Notes under the pieces: model-generated | The model's input: only the letters and a program-made list of their open reading frames with translations | Databases searched by the model: none | What the model was told of the DNA's origin: nothing | Shown: positions 34,113 through 43,497 of the stretch, one piece after another | Position numbering within the stretch: the stretch's first letter is position 1 | Layout: every line of letters begins with the position of its first letter | Program-made: the position numbers and the translations under genes | Source of the DNA: an uncultured Flavobacteriaceae bacterium | GTDB lineage: Bacteria; Bacteroidota; Bacteroidia; Flavobacteriales; Flavobacteriaceae | Assembly (NCBI GenBank): GCA_937923515.1 | Contig: CALDUF010000073.1 | Span: 1 to 48,896, forward strand | Length of the DNA stretch: 48,896 nt | Direction of reading: 5' to 3'

Positions 34113-35792
34113 ATGCGAATTATACTAGCCCTCGTTCTCCTACTTACATCTACATTACATTCACAAAACATATATCCTCAGGATTATTTTTCTAGTCCGC
34201 TAGATATACCACTGGTTTTATCTGGCACGTTTGCGGAACTCCGCTCCAACCATTTTCATTCAGGAATGGACATAAAAACCCAACAACGCACTGGATTAAA
34301 AGTTAAAGCTGCTGCAAGTGGTTATGTAAGCAGAATAAAAATATCGCATTATGGTTACGGTAAAGCGCTTTACATTACACACCCTAATGGCTACACAACA
34401 GTTTATGCACATTTAAATAGATTTGCTCCTGAAATAGAGCGCTATATAAAAAAGTTACAATACAAAAAAGAGTCGTACGAGGTAGAAACATTTCCTAAAC
34501 CAGATGAATTATTAGTAACTAAAGGAAATCTGGTTGCTTACAGCGGCAATTCTGGAGGTTCTGGAGGACCGCATTTGCATTTTGAAATTCGCGATAATGC
34601 AGAACGCCCAATAAACCCAATGCTTTTTGGTATAGATATTAAGGATTCTAAATTACCTACCATTACATCCATTTACGCATATCCACTTGATGATAATTCA
34701 TATGTAAATAATTCTAGCCAAAAACAAAACCTAACCCTAATTCCATTAAAAAATGGCGATTACATGGTTAAAAACATTGAAGCTTTTGGCAATATAGGTT
34801 TTGGAATTACTACATGGGACAGACAAGATTTGGCAGCCAACAAAAACGGCGTCTACAACATTCAAACATTTGTTAATGGAAGCAAAAATTTTGAGTTGGA
34901 TTTTAAAAGATTCTCTTTTGATGAAACCAAACACATCAATCAACTGATAGATTACAAACACTTTAGAACCAAAAGACAGCGCATTCAAAAATTGTTTAGA
35001 ATAAACAATCCTTTAAGTATTTATAAAAACATGTATAGAGACGGCGTGGTAACTATTGAAGACAGTACGTATTCAGTATATAAAATTAAAGTTAGTGATT
35101 TTAAAAACAATACATCTTGGGTAACCATATCGGTAAAAGGTAAAAAAAACACAACACATACATCCACTACAAAACCTAAAACACCTTATTATATTTACGC
35201 TGATAAGAGCACCGCTTTAAAAGAAAAAAGCATAGATGTAACTATTTTTCCTAATACATTTTATGAGGATTTTTACATGAATTTTGAGGTGAATGCTGAT
35301 ACCTTAAAACTTCATAAAGATGTTTTACCTTTAAAAAAGAGTGTTAAGATAGCCTACGATATTAGTAAATATAATACCGAAGATAAGAACAAACTTTTTA
35401 TAGCTAGACTTTCTGGATATAAGAAAACACCATATTATACGTTTACAAAACGAGAAGGCGACACATTAAGCACATTTACCAAAAAATTAGGTACATACGC
35501 TTTAGCTATGGATAATGAGAAACCTACTATAACCCCTGTTAACTTTAAAAAAGGGCAATGGCTTAGCAAGTACCGCTATTTAAAACTTAAAATAGATGAT
35601 AAAATTTCAGGCATATCGAATTACAGGGCAACAGTGAACGGAAAATGGATTTTAATGGAATACTATAAAGGCACATACACTTACGATTTTAATGATGGGA
35701 TTGTTACTGATACAAAAAATAATTTGAAGGTGATTGTTACCGATAATGTTGGAAATAGTGCTACTTTTGAAACTATATTCTATAGAAAATAA
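34113..35792 (+). CDS. Exported M23 family metallopeptidase
   Basis: 559-residue envelope protein with a signal peptide (MRIILALVLLLTSTLHSQ). The LytM-type domain is at about residues 30-175. Its zinc ligands lie in NHFHSGMDI (His-x3-Asp) and GPHLHFEI, with the third His region TVYAHLNRF, so it should be an active peptidoglycan endopeptidase. About 380 residues follow with beta-sandwich character, including an Ig-like final stretch (DDKISGISNYRATVNGKW). I start at MRIIL because the preceding 21 codons lack a signal-peptide pattern. The stop is followed directly by the ATG of a TonB-dependent receptor, implying coupled expression. Confidence 0.92.
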   Translation: MRIILALVLLLTSTLHSQNIYPQDYFSSPLDIPLVLSGTFAELRSNHFHSGMDIKTQQRTGLKVKAAASGYVSRIKISHYGYGKALYITHPNGYTTVYAHLNRFAPEIERYIKKLQYKKESYEVETFPKPDELLVTKGNLVAYSGNSGGSGGPHLHFEIRDNAERPINPMLFGIDIKDSKLPTITSIYAYPLDDNSYVNNSSQKQNLTLIPLKNGDYMVKNIEAFGNIGFGITTWDRQDLAANKNGVYNIQTFVNGSKNFELDFKRFSFDETKHINQLIDYKHFRTKRQRIQKLFRINNPLSIYKNMYRDGVVTIEDSTYSVYKIKVSDFKNNTSWVTISVKGKKNTTHTSTTKPKTPYYIYADKSTALKEKSIDVTIFPNTFYEDFYMNFEVNADTLKLHKDVLPLKKSVKIAYDISKYNTEDKNKLFIARLSGYKKTPYYTFTKREGDTLSTFTKKLGTYALAMDNEKPTITPVNFKKGQWLSKYRYLKLKIDDKISGISNYRATVNGKWILMEYYKGTYTYDFNDGIVTDTKNNLKVIVTDNVGNSATFETIFYRK

Positions 35793-38267
35793 ATGCAACT
35801 ACTCTTGAAAACAAGTTATAGATTATCTACCATAGTTTTACTTTTCTCTATTTTGATAAGTTTCGGTCAAGAAGCTACCGTAAAAGGTATTATACTGAAT
35901 GAGAATAATTTACCAATTTCTAATGTTGCTGTAAAAACAGGAAATGTAGGTACACAAACTAACGAAAACGGATTTTACTCTATAGCTATTACACCAAACA
36001 AAGATGTAACACTAGAATTTACACATATTTCTCATGAAAAAGTAGTGGTAACATTTAATTTAAAAAATGGTGTTATTAAAGAATTTAATCCTGTACTTAG
36101 CGAATCTGTAGAACAAATTGGCGAAGTGGTGATATCTGGTGACAGACGTAAGGAGGTTGAAGGTATAATTACCCTAAAACCTGAAACCATTAGAAAAATA
36201 CCTGGTGCCAACCCTGGTGTTGAAAATTTATTACTCAGTTTACCAGGAGTTAGTAATAATAACGAACTTAGTACACAATATTCTGTTAGAGGCGGTAATT
36301 ACGATGAAAACTTAGTATACATCAACGGTATAGAAGTATATCGCCCATTTTTAGTGCGTTCTGGACAACAAGAAGGCTTGAGTTTTGTAAACTCTGATTT
36401 GGTGAAAAACGTAGACTTTTCCGCGGGTGGGTTTCAAGCTAAGTACGGTGATAAATTATCATCTGTACTAGACATCACTTATAAAACGCCTTATAAATTT
36501 GAAGTAAATGCCGATTTAAGTTTACTAGGAGCAGCTGTTTCCGTAGAAAATATGAGCAAAGACTCTAAATTTACTAGTATTGTTGGTGCTAGATACCGTA
36601 ATAACAGTCTGTTTGTAAATGCTAAACAAACCGAAACAAACTTCCGCCCTGTTTTTGGCGATTTACAAGGGTATTTTACTTATAAATTTACCAATAAGTT
36701 TCACTTGAGTTTTTTAGGAAATGCATCTCTAAACAGTTATGATTACGAGCCTTTAACACGACAAACCAATTTTGGAACCCTAGCAGACCCTGTGGCACTT
36801 GTTGTGTTTTATGAAGGGCAAGAAAAAACAGAATATCAAACCTATTTTGGTGCATTCCAAGGCACTTATTTTGCGAATGAAAATTTAACTTTGAATTTAA
36901 CAGCCTCGACATATCACACTACCGAAGAGGAGTATTTTGATGTTTTGGCACAATACAATATAGGTGAAGTAAATAGTAATATTGGTGACGAAGATTTAGG
37001 TGAAGTTGAATTTACTGAGGCTATTGGTAGCCAACTTACCCATGGTAGAAACGATTTAGACGCTCTAATTTCAACTGTGCAAGCCAAAGGTGATTTAAGA
37101 ATTAACGATAACAGATTTGAGTGGTCTTTAAAATACACACACGAAGATATTCGAGATCGAGTTGTAGAATGGGAAGTTATAGATTCTGCTGGGTTTTCTA
37201 TTAGACCTCCTAGAACATTACCAAGAAACGAGCAGCCTTATATACCATTTGAAGGACCGTTAGAACCTTTTATAAACGTAAGAGCAAAGAATAACACTCA
37301 AATTAGCCGTTTGCAGGCGTATGCCCAATGGAGTAAAAGAGCTACTTTGGGAAAAAGCGATGTTTGGTATAATGCTGGTGTGAGAGCACACAATTGGAGC
37401 GTTAAAGGCGAGGGAATTGCCACAACCAATCAAATAGTTTTTAGCCCGAGAGGACAATTTGCCATTAAACCAAACTGGAAAAGCGATATGCTTTTTAGAG
37501 CAGCCGCAGGTGTATACTACCAACCGCCATTTTATAGAGAACTGCGCGACTCAATGGGTGTTGTACAACCTAACGTAAAAGCTCAAAAATCTGTACATTT
37601 AGTATTAGGTAACGATTATAGTTTTAAAATGTGGGACAGACCTTTTAAACTAACATCAGAACTATATTATAAAAACATAACAGACGTTAACCCTTATACT
37701 TTAGAAAACGTACGTATTAGATATCGCGCTCGTAATAACGCTAAAGCTTATGCGTATGGTGTGGATATGCGCTTAAATGGCGAGTTTGTTCCAGGTACAG
37801 AGTCTTGGTTTAGTTTTGGGTATTTAAAAACCGAAGAAAACATTGATAATAGAGGCTATATTTCTAGACCGACGGACCAGCGCTTAAAATTTGCAGCACT
37901 GTTTCAAGATTACGTACCTAATATTCCAAATATGCGCGTATACCTTAATTTGGTTTATAATACTGGACTTCCTGGAGGCTCGCCTAGTTATGCAGATCCT
38001 TACGATTTTCAATTAAGACTACCTGACTATACCCGTGCAGACGTTGGGTTTCAATTTGTTTTAGTTGACGAGAACAAGCAATTTAAAAGCGGTTGGAAAA
38101 AGCCTTTTAAAAATTTAGCATTTGGTTTCGAAATTTTTAACATATTTGATGTGCAAAACTCTATCACAAATACCTGGGTGAGAGATGTTAGCACCCAAAG
38201 GCAGTTTGCTATTCCTAACTTTTTAACGCCACGCGTGTTTAACGTGCGAACTACAATGCGATTTTAA
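35793..38267 (+). CDS. TonB-dependent receptor with carboxypeptidase-regulatory-like N-domain
   Basis: 824-residue outer-membrane protein. A signal peptide (ending ISFGQ) is followed by a CarboxypepD_reg-like beta-domain (about residues 27-115, ATVKGIILNENNLPISNVAV), a plug (about 125-230, including YSVRGGNYDENLVYINGIEV) and a long beta-barrel ending in the typical C-terminal aromatic strand RVFNVRTTMRF. No SusD partner, substrate-binding lipoprotein or obvious TonB box is seen, so a polysaccharide-utilisation role is unlikely and the ligand is unknown. Its start codon abuts the stop of the M23 peptidase with no spacing. The motif GGNYDENLVYINGIEVYRP is typical of flavobacterial receptors. 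Confidence 0.93.
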   Translation: MQLLLKTSYRLSTIVLLFSILISFGQEATVKGIILNENNLPISNVAVKTGNVGTQTNENGFYSIAITPNKDVTLEFTHISHEKVVVTFNLKNGVIKEFNPVLSESVEQIGEVVISGDRRKEVEGIITLKPETIRKIPGANPGVENLLLSLPGVSNNNELSTQYSVRGGNYDENLVYINGIEVYRPFLVRSGQQEGLSFVNSDLVKNVDFSAGGFQAKYGDKLSSVLDITYKTPYKFEVNADLSLLGAAVSVENMSKDSKFTSIVGARYRNNSLFVNAKQTETNFRPVFGDLQGYFTYKFTNKFHLSFLGNASLNSYDYEPLTRQTNFGTLADPVALVVFYEGQEKTEYQTYFGAFQGTYFANENLTLNLTASTYHTTEEEYFDVLAQYNIGEVNSNIGDEDLGEVEFTEAIGSQLTHGRNDLDALISTVQAKGDLRINDNRFEWSLKYTHEDIRDRVVEWEVIDSAGFSIRPPRTLPRNEQPYIPFEGPLEPFINVRAKNNTQISRLQAYAQWSKRATLGKSDVWYNAGVRAHNWSVKGEGIATTNQIVFSPRGQFAIKPNWKSDMLFRAAAGVYYQPPFYRELRDSMGVVQPNVKAQKSVHLVLGNDYSFKMWDRPFKLTSELYYKNITDVNPYTLENVRIRYRARNNAKAYAYGVDMRLNGEFVPGTESWFSFGYLKTEENIDNRGYISRPTDQRLKFAALFQDYVPNIPNMRVYLNLVYNTGLPGGSPSYADPYDFQLRLPDYTRADVGFQFVLVDENKQFKSGWKKPFKNLAFGFEIFNIFDVQNSITNTWVRDVSTQRQFAIPNFLTPRVFNVRTTMRF

Positions 38268-38306
38268 AGCAGAATACTTTTACCGCTATATTTTCTTCAA
38301 AAATAG

Positions 38307-39452
38307 TTAAGCAGCAATAAATGCCTTTAAAACACCAATAACATAATCAATTTCTGTTTTAGTATTAAATTTACTAAACGAAAACCTAACGGAAGGTTGT
38401 TCTAAATCATTAGTATTTAAAATCTCAGAAAGCACATGAGATTTTTGATTACTTCCACTTTGGCAAGCACTCCCTTTTGAACAAGCAATGCCTTTTAAAT
38501 CTAATTGAAATAGAAACATTGCAGACTTTTCTGGAGCTATTGGCAACCGCACATTTATAAGCGTGTAGGTACTGCTATCAAAATCTCCTGAAAGCCCATT
38601 AAAAGCAATATTTGGAATTTGCGCCTTAAGTTGTGCTATAAAATAATGCTTTAATTCTTTGATATATCTAGCTTCTTCTTCTAAATTATCATAAGCCAAA
38701 ACCATAGCCTTTTCTAAACCTGCAATATCATGAATACTTTCTGTTCCTGCGCGCAAACCGCGTTCCTGCTCCCCTCCTACAATCAAGGGCTTAATGCCAC
38801 TATTCTTTCTTATAAACGCAAAACCTACACCTTTAGGCCCATGAAATTTATGTGCACTAGCTGCTAAAAAATCCACTTTAAGCTCCTGTAAATCTATAAC
38901 GTAATGCCCAACAGCTTGTACTGCATCAGTATGAAATAAGGCATTATATTGTTGGCATAAATCTGCTACTGTTTTTGCATTTAAAATATTGCCTATTTCA
39001 TTATTTACAAACATTAAGCTCACAAGTGCATTGGTGGTATTGCTTAATAATTGCTCTAACTCGTTATAATCAATCTTACCGTTGTCATCTAATGTTAAAA
39101 AGCTAACTTCAATACCATACTCTTTTTGTAATGCGTTAACCGTATGCAATACGGCGTGATGTTCAATTTTAGTCGAAATAATATGCGTAACTCCAAGATC
39201 TCTAACCGCACTACGCAACACCAAATTATCGGCTTCTGTTCCTCCAGATGTAAAAACAATTTCACTTGCAGATACATTTAAAAGTTTGGCAATTGTTTTT
39301 CTTGAATTTTCAACTAAAGCTTTAGATGAACGCCCTAAATTATATGAAGATGAGGCATTTCCATAGTAATCGGTTAACGTATTGGTTATTACATCTATAA
39401 CCTCTTTACGCAATTGAGTAGTAGCGGCATTATCAAAATACACCTGTTGCAT
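38307..39452 (-). CDS. Cysteine desulfurase (NifS/IscS family)
   Basis: 381-residue PLP enzyme that removes sulfur from cysteine for Fe-S cluster, tRNA thiolation or other uses. Visible motifs are YFDNAATTQLR at the N-terminus, TSGGTEADNL (about 68-77), HTDAVQAVGH, the PLP-lysine SAHKFHGPKG (Lys202) and the active cysteine loop CSKGSACQSGS (Cys330; a second Cys at 324). The loop type matches the IscS/NifS class I group. No isc or suf genes are nearby, so this may be a dedicated or general-purpose donor. A minus-strand -7 box (39470-39477) lies just upstream. Confidence 0.93.
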   Translation of the reverse strand: MQQVYFDNAATTQLRKEVIDVITNTLTDYYGNASSSYNLGRSSKALVENSRKTIAKLLNVSASEIVFTSGGTEADNLVLRSAVRDLGVTHIISTKIEHHAVLHTVNALQKEYGIEVSFLTLDDNGKIDYNELEQLLSNTTNALVSLMFVNNEIGNILNAKTVADLCQQYNALFHTDAVQAVGHYVIDLQELKVDFLAASAHKFHGPKGVGFAFIRKNSGIKPLIVGGEQERGLRAGTESIHDIAGLEKAMVLAYDNLEEEARYIKELKHYFIAQLKAQIPNIAFNGLSGDFDSSTYTLINVRLPIAPEKSAMFLFQLDLKGIACSKGSACQSGSNQKSHVLSEILNTNDLEQPSVRFSFSKFNTKTEIDYVIGVLKAFIAA

Positions 39453-39469
39453 ATCTCTTAAATTTACAA

Positions 39470-39477
39470 CAAAAGTA
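39470..39477 (-). promoter_or_regulatory. Candidate -7 promoter box TACTTTTG
   Basis: Minus-strand TAnnTTTG match 17 bases ahead of the cysteine desulfurase start; no -33 TTG at standard spacing. Confidence 0.42.
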
Positions 39478-39526
39478 CTCTAAATAAAATTATTAATAAA
39501 TGATGACGTTATATAGTCAATTCTAT

Positions 39527-39534
39527 TATTTTTG
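39527..39534 (+). promoter_or_regulatory. Candidate -7 promoter box TATTTTTG
   Basis: Plus-strand TAnnTTTG match 16 bases before the TSP3-repeat lipoprotein start; no clear -33 element. Confidence 0.4.
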
Positions 39535-39550
39535 CTAAAAACAAAATGCT

Positions 39551-40570
39551 ATGCGACATCTTTTTATCCTGATTTTATCTTGTAGTTTTTTCACAATATT
39601 GTCGTGTGACGATGGAGATATTATTACAGTTGAATTAGATTTTGATGACACTTTTGAAAGCTGTGAAGAAAGTGATTTGTTATTTTTTAAAACCAAGGAA
39701 GATCCGTTAGAGTCCTTATCATTATTGTTTACATCACTCGACTATGAAGATTTATTTGAAATAAGCGAGGATTCTATTCAATATAATGGCGGCACTACTT
39801 CCATGGATATGGTGGCAGATTTTAATTATAGAACATATAATAGAGCAGATAGACCAGATAATTTATTTTGTAGCCTTATACCGCCTAGAGATTTAAATGT
39901 TGTGATAGACGAAGATAGTAGAGTAAACGTAGGCATAACTAGAACACTAACTGAAGATGATAACGATGGTATACCAAGTGCTCTTGAAGGCCCAAGAGAC
40001 CCACTAGGAGACGATGATGGCGATGAGGTGTTTAATTTTTTAGATGATGCCCCTGACAATGCAGAAATAGGTGATGCAAATGGCGCTATTGAAAACGGAT
40101 ATGATACTGACAATGACGGATTACCCAACTTTATTGATGAAGATGATGATGGTGATAATGTGCTTACTAGAGTTGAAAATCCTGATCCTAATAATGACGG
40201 CGACCTATCTGATGCACAAAATACAGATAATGATGCCTTACCAGATTATTTAGATAATGATGATGACGGTGATGGTACTTTAACAATTGACGAAGAAATA
40301 GATACGCAAGATTTAAATCCTACTAATGACATTTCTAATAATAGTATTGCAGATTACTTAAATCCGTTAAGAACAGAATCTGTTTCAACAACTGCTTACA
40401 GACAACACAACATATCTGTAAATTTTAATATTAGAGCCATTGTGCAAGATATACGCTTAGATTTTTTATCGCAACAGGTCTTAGACTTTGGCACCTTATC
40501 ATCAACCAATAGCAGCGAAAATCAGTTCTCAATAGACCAAGACAGAACAGCAACACCAGTTTTCCCTTAG
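39551..40570 (+). CDS. Lipoprotein with thrombospondin type-3-like calcium-binding repeats
   Basis: 339 residues. The signal sequence ends FFTILSC|D, a good lipobox, followed by an acidic mature protein. A central run of Asp-rich units (DTDNDGLPNFIDEDDDGD, DPNNDGDLSDAQNTDNDALP, DYLDNDDDGDG; about residues 150-255) has the DxDxDGxxD spacing of thrombospondin type-3 repeats, which bind calcium and often act as rigid stalks. The flanking N- and C-terminal parts are not recognised. The C-terminus lacks a T9SS sorting domain. It converges on the Smr gene with a 4-base overlap of the two stop regions. Confidence 0.85.
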   Translation: MRHLFILILSCSFFTILSCDDGDIITVELDFDDTFESCEESDLLFFKTKEDPLESLSLLFTSLDYEDLFEISEDSIQYNGGTTSMDMVADFNYRTYNRADRPDNLFCSLIPPRDLNVVIDEDSRVNVGITRTLTEDDNDGIPSALEGPRDPLGDDDGDEVFNFLDDAPDNAEIGDANGAIENGYDTDNDGLPNFIDEDDDGDNVLTRVENPDPNNDGDLSDAQNTDNDALPDYLDNDDDGDGTLTIDEEIDTQDLNPTNDISNNSIADYLNPLRTESVSTTAYRQHNISVNFNIRAIVQDIRLDFLSQQVLDFGTLSSTNSSENQFSIDQDRTATPVFP

Positions 40571-41124
40571 TTGGTGTTTTGGTAAATATAAACCTCGGTA
40601 GCGCCTAAACCATATTTTTGATAATTAGCATCGTAGTATGTTATATTATCGTAACGCCTAAATAACGTTTCAAGCTCTTGCTTAAGCACACCTTCGCCTA
40701 CACCATGAATAAAAACAATGCGTGGTATGCGTTTTTTAATAGCAAATTCAAGTTGGTATTTTGCCGTTTGTATTTGCTTGTTTAGCATATCAAAATTAGT
40801 CATACCTCGAGAAGATTTCACCAAGTGATTAATATGTAAGTCTATTTCAACAGCTGCTTGGGCTTGCGCCTTAGGCTTCATTTTTTTGGATGATTTTCGC
40901 TTAGCCTGTTCCTTTTCAGCAATTACATCTTGTATATTGGTATTACTAATTTTAGAAGCAATATTGTAACTAGATGATGCTTTTAAAATCAATTCGGTTG
41001 CATCAAAGTTTAACAAAAACCCATCATCAGTTTCTATAGAAATCTCTTTACCATCAATTGCTTTAATTATACCCGACAAGTCCTCATCCAAAACTAAAAC
41101 ACTATCACCAATTTCAAATTTCAT
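40567..41124 (-). CDS. Smr-domain protein with MutS2-like N-terminus (DUF2027 type)
   Basis: 185-residue soluble protein. The N-terminal part is a small beta-domain (MKFEIGDSVLVLDEDLSGII), then a basic linker (KEQAKRKSSKKMKPKAQ) and a C-terminal Smr domain with EIDLHINHL (DLH) and FIHGVGEGVLK (HGxG). Smr domains are nucleases or nucleic-acid-binding modules, seen free-standing and in MutS2. I start at MKFEIG (41124), four bases after the stop of the upstream small membrane protein, rather than at the longer in-frame start inside that gene. Its stop overlaps the convergent lipoprotein gene by 4 bases. Confidence 0.9.
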   Translation of the reverse strand: MKFEIGDSVLVLDEDLSGIIKAIDGKEISIETDDGFLLNFDATELILKASSSYNIASKISNTNIQDVIAEKEQAKRKSSKKMKPKAQAQAAVEIDLHINHLVKSSRGMTNFDMLNKQIQTAKYQLEFAIKKRIPRIVFIHGVGEGVLKQELETLFRRYDNITYYDANYQKYGLGATEVYIYQNTN

Positions 41125-41128
41125 AAGA

Positions 41129-41314
41129 CTAACTAATGCTATTATCGTCGTTATTATCTTTTTTACTCGGTATTGTTTTAGCAATTCTATATATACCTAT
41201 CATCAAGACTACGATACCTGCAATTAAAATTAATTGATTTTGTGCGCCGCCTGCTTTAGCATACAAAGCCACTAGTGCTCCAAGCACAATTAAAAAATAG
41301 TTAATGTTTTTCAT
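41129..41314 (-). CDS. Small membrane protein
   Basis: 61 residues with two hydrophobic helices (INYFLIVLGALVALYAKAGG and LILIAGIVVLMIGIYRIA) and a charged cytoplasmic-looking tail (KKDNNDDNS). It lies four bases upstream of the Smr gene start, which makes a two-gene unit likely. I do not recognise the family. The size, two-helix topology and good start argue that it is a real gene. Confidence 0.72.
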   Translation of the reverse strand: MKNINYFLIVLGALVALYAKAGGAQNQLILIAGIVVLMIGIYRIAKTIPSKKDNNDDNSIS

Positions 41315-41425
41315 TCGTGTTAATTATGAAACAAAATTAAATTAAAAACGAGTTACGACACTGAAAATAATGAAAATAAAAATCCACAAAGTGTTCACAA
41401 AACAAGACATAAAGATATATTTTAT

Positions 41426-41433
41426 TATATTTG
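41426..41433 (+). promoter_or_regulatory. Candidate -7 promoter box TATATTTG
   Basis: Exact TAnnTTTG match 38 bases before the T9SS cargo start; no TTG at the usual -33 distance. Confidence 0.42.
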
Positions 41434-41470
41434 TAATAAAAATATTATAATCTTTAAATAATTCAGCTTA

Positions 41471-43423
41471 TTGCTTTCAAATCTAAATAAAATATTAGTA
41501 AACGTTTTTACAACTGCGCTTGTTGTATTTGGAATAAACACTTGCTTTTCTCAAGATTTATATGTTGACAACAACTCATACCTATACGCCAGAGATGTTG
41601 TACTATTTGTAAATAACGATATAAGACTAGAAACTGCAACATCAAACATCTACATGAGAGGTGATGCGCAATTAGTTCAAAATACTGATATAAAAAATTC
41701 TGATGCAGGCGAATTATCCATCTATCAAAACCAAACTACAGGCATTTACGAATACAATTTTTGGTGCTCTCCAGTTGGCGTAAGTACTGATGGTATTGTT
41801 AATACTAATGTTGATTTTGATGGGACTAATATACACGATCCAGCTGATGATGTAGATTTAACCAATGTAACTTCAACACCATATGGTTTTATTGGTAATT
41901 CTTATAATGGCACAGCAACACAATTAGCCACTTATTGGATATTTACTTTAGTATCAGCAGGAGGTTATGCCGATTGGTCTCAAGAACTCAATACAGGCAA
42001 TATCCCTTCAGGCTATGGCTTTACTTTAAAAGGAAGTCCTAATATTAATAATGTTTTAGACTTGAGAGGCAGACCAAACAATGGTGACATTCCTGTAGAA
42101 TGCATCTTTACTGGTGTTGATTCCGATCCACTATCTGGAGCAACAAATCAAGTTGAAACACTAACAGGCAATCCATACCCGTCTGCTTTAGATTTAAAAC
42201 TTTTTTTAACTGACGGATTTGGTACCGCTTCGCCTACTGGCACAAATAATAGAATTGTTCTTAACGGTGAAGTATTCTTTTGGGAACAAAAAAATGTAAA
42301 TTCTCACAATCTTAATGACTATGAAGGCGGATATAGTGTGTATACGCCAGGAGACCCTACAGATTTAACAGATAATGGTAGTTATGCAACAGCACCGTTT
42401 GAAAACTATAATTTAGATGGTAGTACCAATGGCACAACAACAGGAACCACACAAAATTTTACTGCAAACAACGCACGACGTTTCGCTGCAGTTGGACAAG
42501 GTTTTATAGTAAGTAGTTTTGATAATGGAGGTGCGCCTGGAGGTGGTATTGCTGTATTTAACAACGCTATGCGATTGTATTTAGCTGAAGACTCAACAAC
42601 TGGTGGTAACGGTTCCGTTTTTGCAAAAAACACTTCAGAAGAAAAAAATAACGAAGACCAAAAACCAGAAATACTTGCAATGTCTCATAATGGCATTAAC
42701 TATAAAGACATTATAAACAACCCTACTACTATTCCAGAAATAAGAATTCACACCAAAATTAACAATACATTTTATAGAGAAAGCGTAATTGCCTTTAGAG
42801 AAGGTACACCAAACAACAATACTTACAATAGGTTTTTTGATGGTAGAAATTATGAAGGTGAATTAACAAGAGATGCCTATTTGCTTTCAGAGGATAAAGA
42901 ATTAGTTATAAAATCTATTAAATACTCAGAAGACACAAAAATACCTTTAGGTTTAAAAACCAACAGAGATAATACATCTTTTGAGGTAAAGATTTTTGAT
43001 CTAAGAGCTATTCCTGAAAACATTTCAATTTATATTTATGATAAACTAAATGATAGTTATACCGATTTAAGAAATACTACTTTCAGTATAAATTTAGATA
43101 AAGGCATGCATAATGAAAGATTTGAAATTACATTTAGTAAGCAAAGTACACTAAGTACTGATGTTTATAATATCTCTGACTTTAAAATATTTAAAAACGT
43201 AAAACGCAGCCAGTTAGAGATTATCAATACTAACCGATTAGAAATGCATAACGTGAAACTTTATGATGTTTCAGGAAAAGTAGTGTTAGAAAAAACCATT
43301 TTTGATACTGCGCGCAAAATTACAATTCCAACAAAATCACTTAGCTCTGGTATGTATGTAGTATCCCTTAAATTATCAAACAACCAAACACTTAGTAAGA
43401 AAATTATTATTTCTGGCAACTAA
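41471..43423 (+). CDS. T9SS type A sorting-domain secreted protein
   Basis: 650 residues, secreted through the type IX system. A signal peptide (LVNVFTTALVVFGINTCFSQ) leads to a long Asn/Thr/Gly-rich, beta-rich region without a recognised catalytic domain, typical of flavobacterial surface proteins. The C-terminal 75-80 residues form the type A sorting signal (RLEMHNVKLYDVSGKVVLEK, then SLSSGMYVVSLKL and KKIIISG). The only possible start is TTG: an in-frame stop lies at 41459-41461, and no ATG occurs before the signal peptide. Function, adhesin or otherwise, cannot be read from the sequence. Confidence 0.88.
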   Translation: MLSNLNKILVNVFTTALVVFGINTCFSQDLYVDNNSYLYARDVVLFVNNDIRLETATSNIYMRGDAQLVQNTDIKNSDAGELSIYQNQTTGIYEYNFWCSPVGVSTDGIVNTNVDFDGTNIHDPADDVDLTNVTSTPYGFIGNSYNGTATQLATYWIFTLVSAGGYADWSQELNTGNIPSGYGFTLKGSPNINNVLDLRGRPNNGDIPVECIFTGVDSDPLSGATNQVETLTGNPYPSALDLKLFLTDGFGTASPTGTNNRIVLNGEVFFWEQKNVNSHNLNDYEGGYSVYTPGDPTDLTDNGSYATAPFENYNLDGSTNGTTTGTTQNFTANNARRFAAVGQGFIVSSFDNGGAPGGGIAVFNNAMRLYLAEDSTTGGNGSVFAKNTSEEKNNEDQKPEILAMSHNGINYKDIINNPTTIPEIRIHTKINNTFYRESVIAFREGTPNNNTYNRFFDGRNYEGELTRDAYLLSEDKELVIKSIKYSEDTKIPLGLKTNRDNTSFEVKIFDLRAIPENISIYIYDKLNDSYTDLRNTTFSINLDKGMHNERFEITFSKQSTLSTDVYNISDFKIFKNVKRSQLEIINTNRLEMHNVKLYDVSGKVVLEKTIFDTARKITIPTKSLSSGMYVVSLKLSNNQTLSKKIIISGN

Positions 43424-43497
43424 AATTGTAATTTAATAGCTACTACTATCTTTTGTTTATATTCATTTTCATTATATTTATCTCAAATAAAGCATAA

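Noticed and set aside
35793-38267. TonB receptor as part of a polysaccharide utilisation locus
   Set aside because: No SusD-like lipoprotein or glycoside hydrolases are nearby.
41125-41184. 20-codon N-terminal extension of the Smr protein
   Set aside because: It overlaps the small membrane protein gene; MKFEIG starts four bases after that gene and matches the family.
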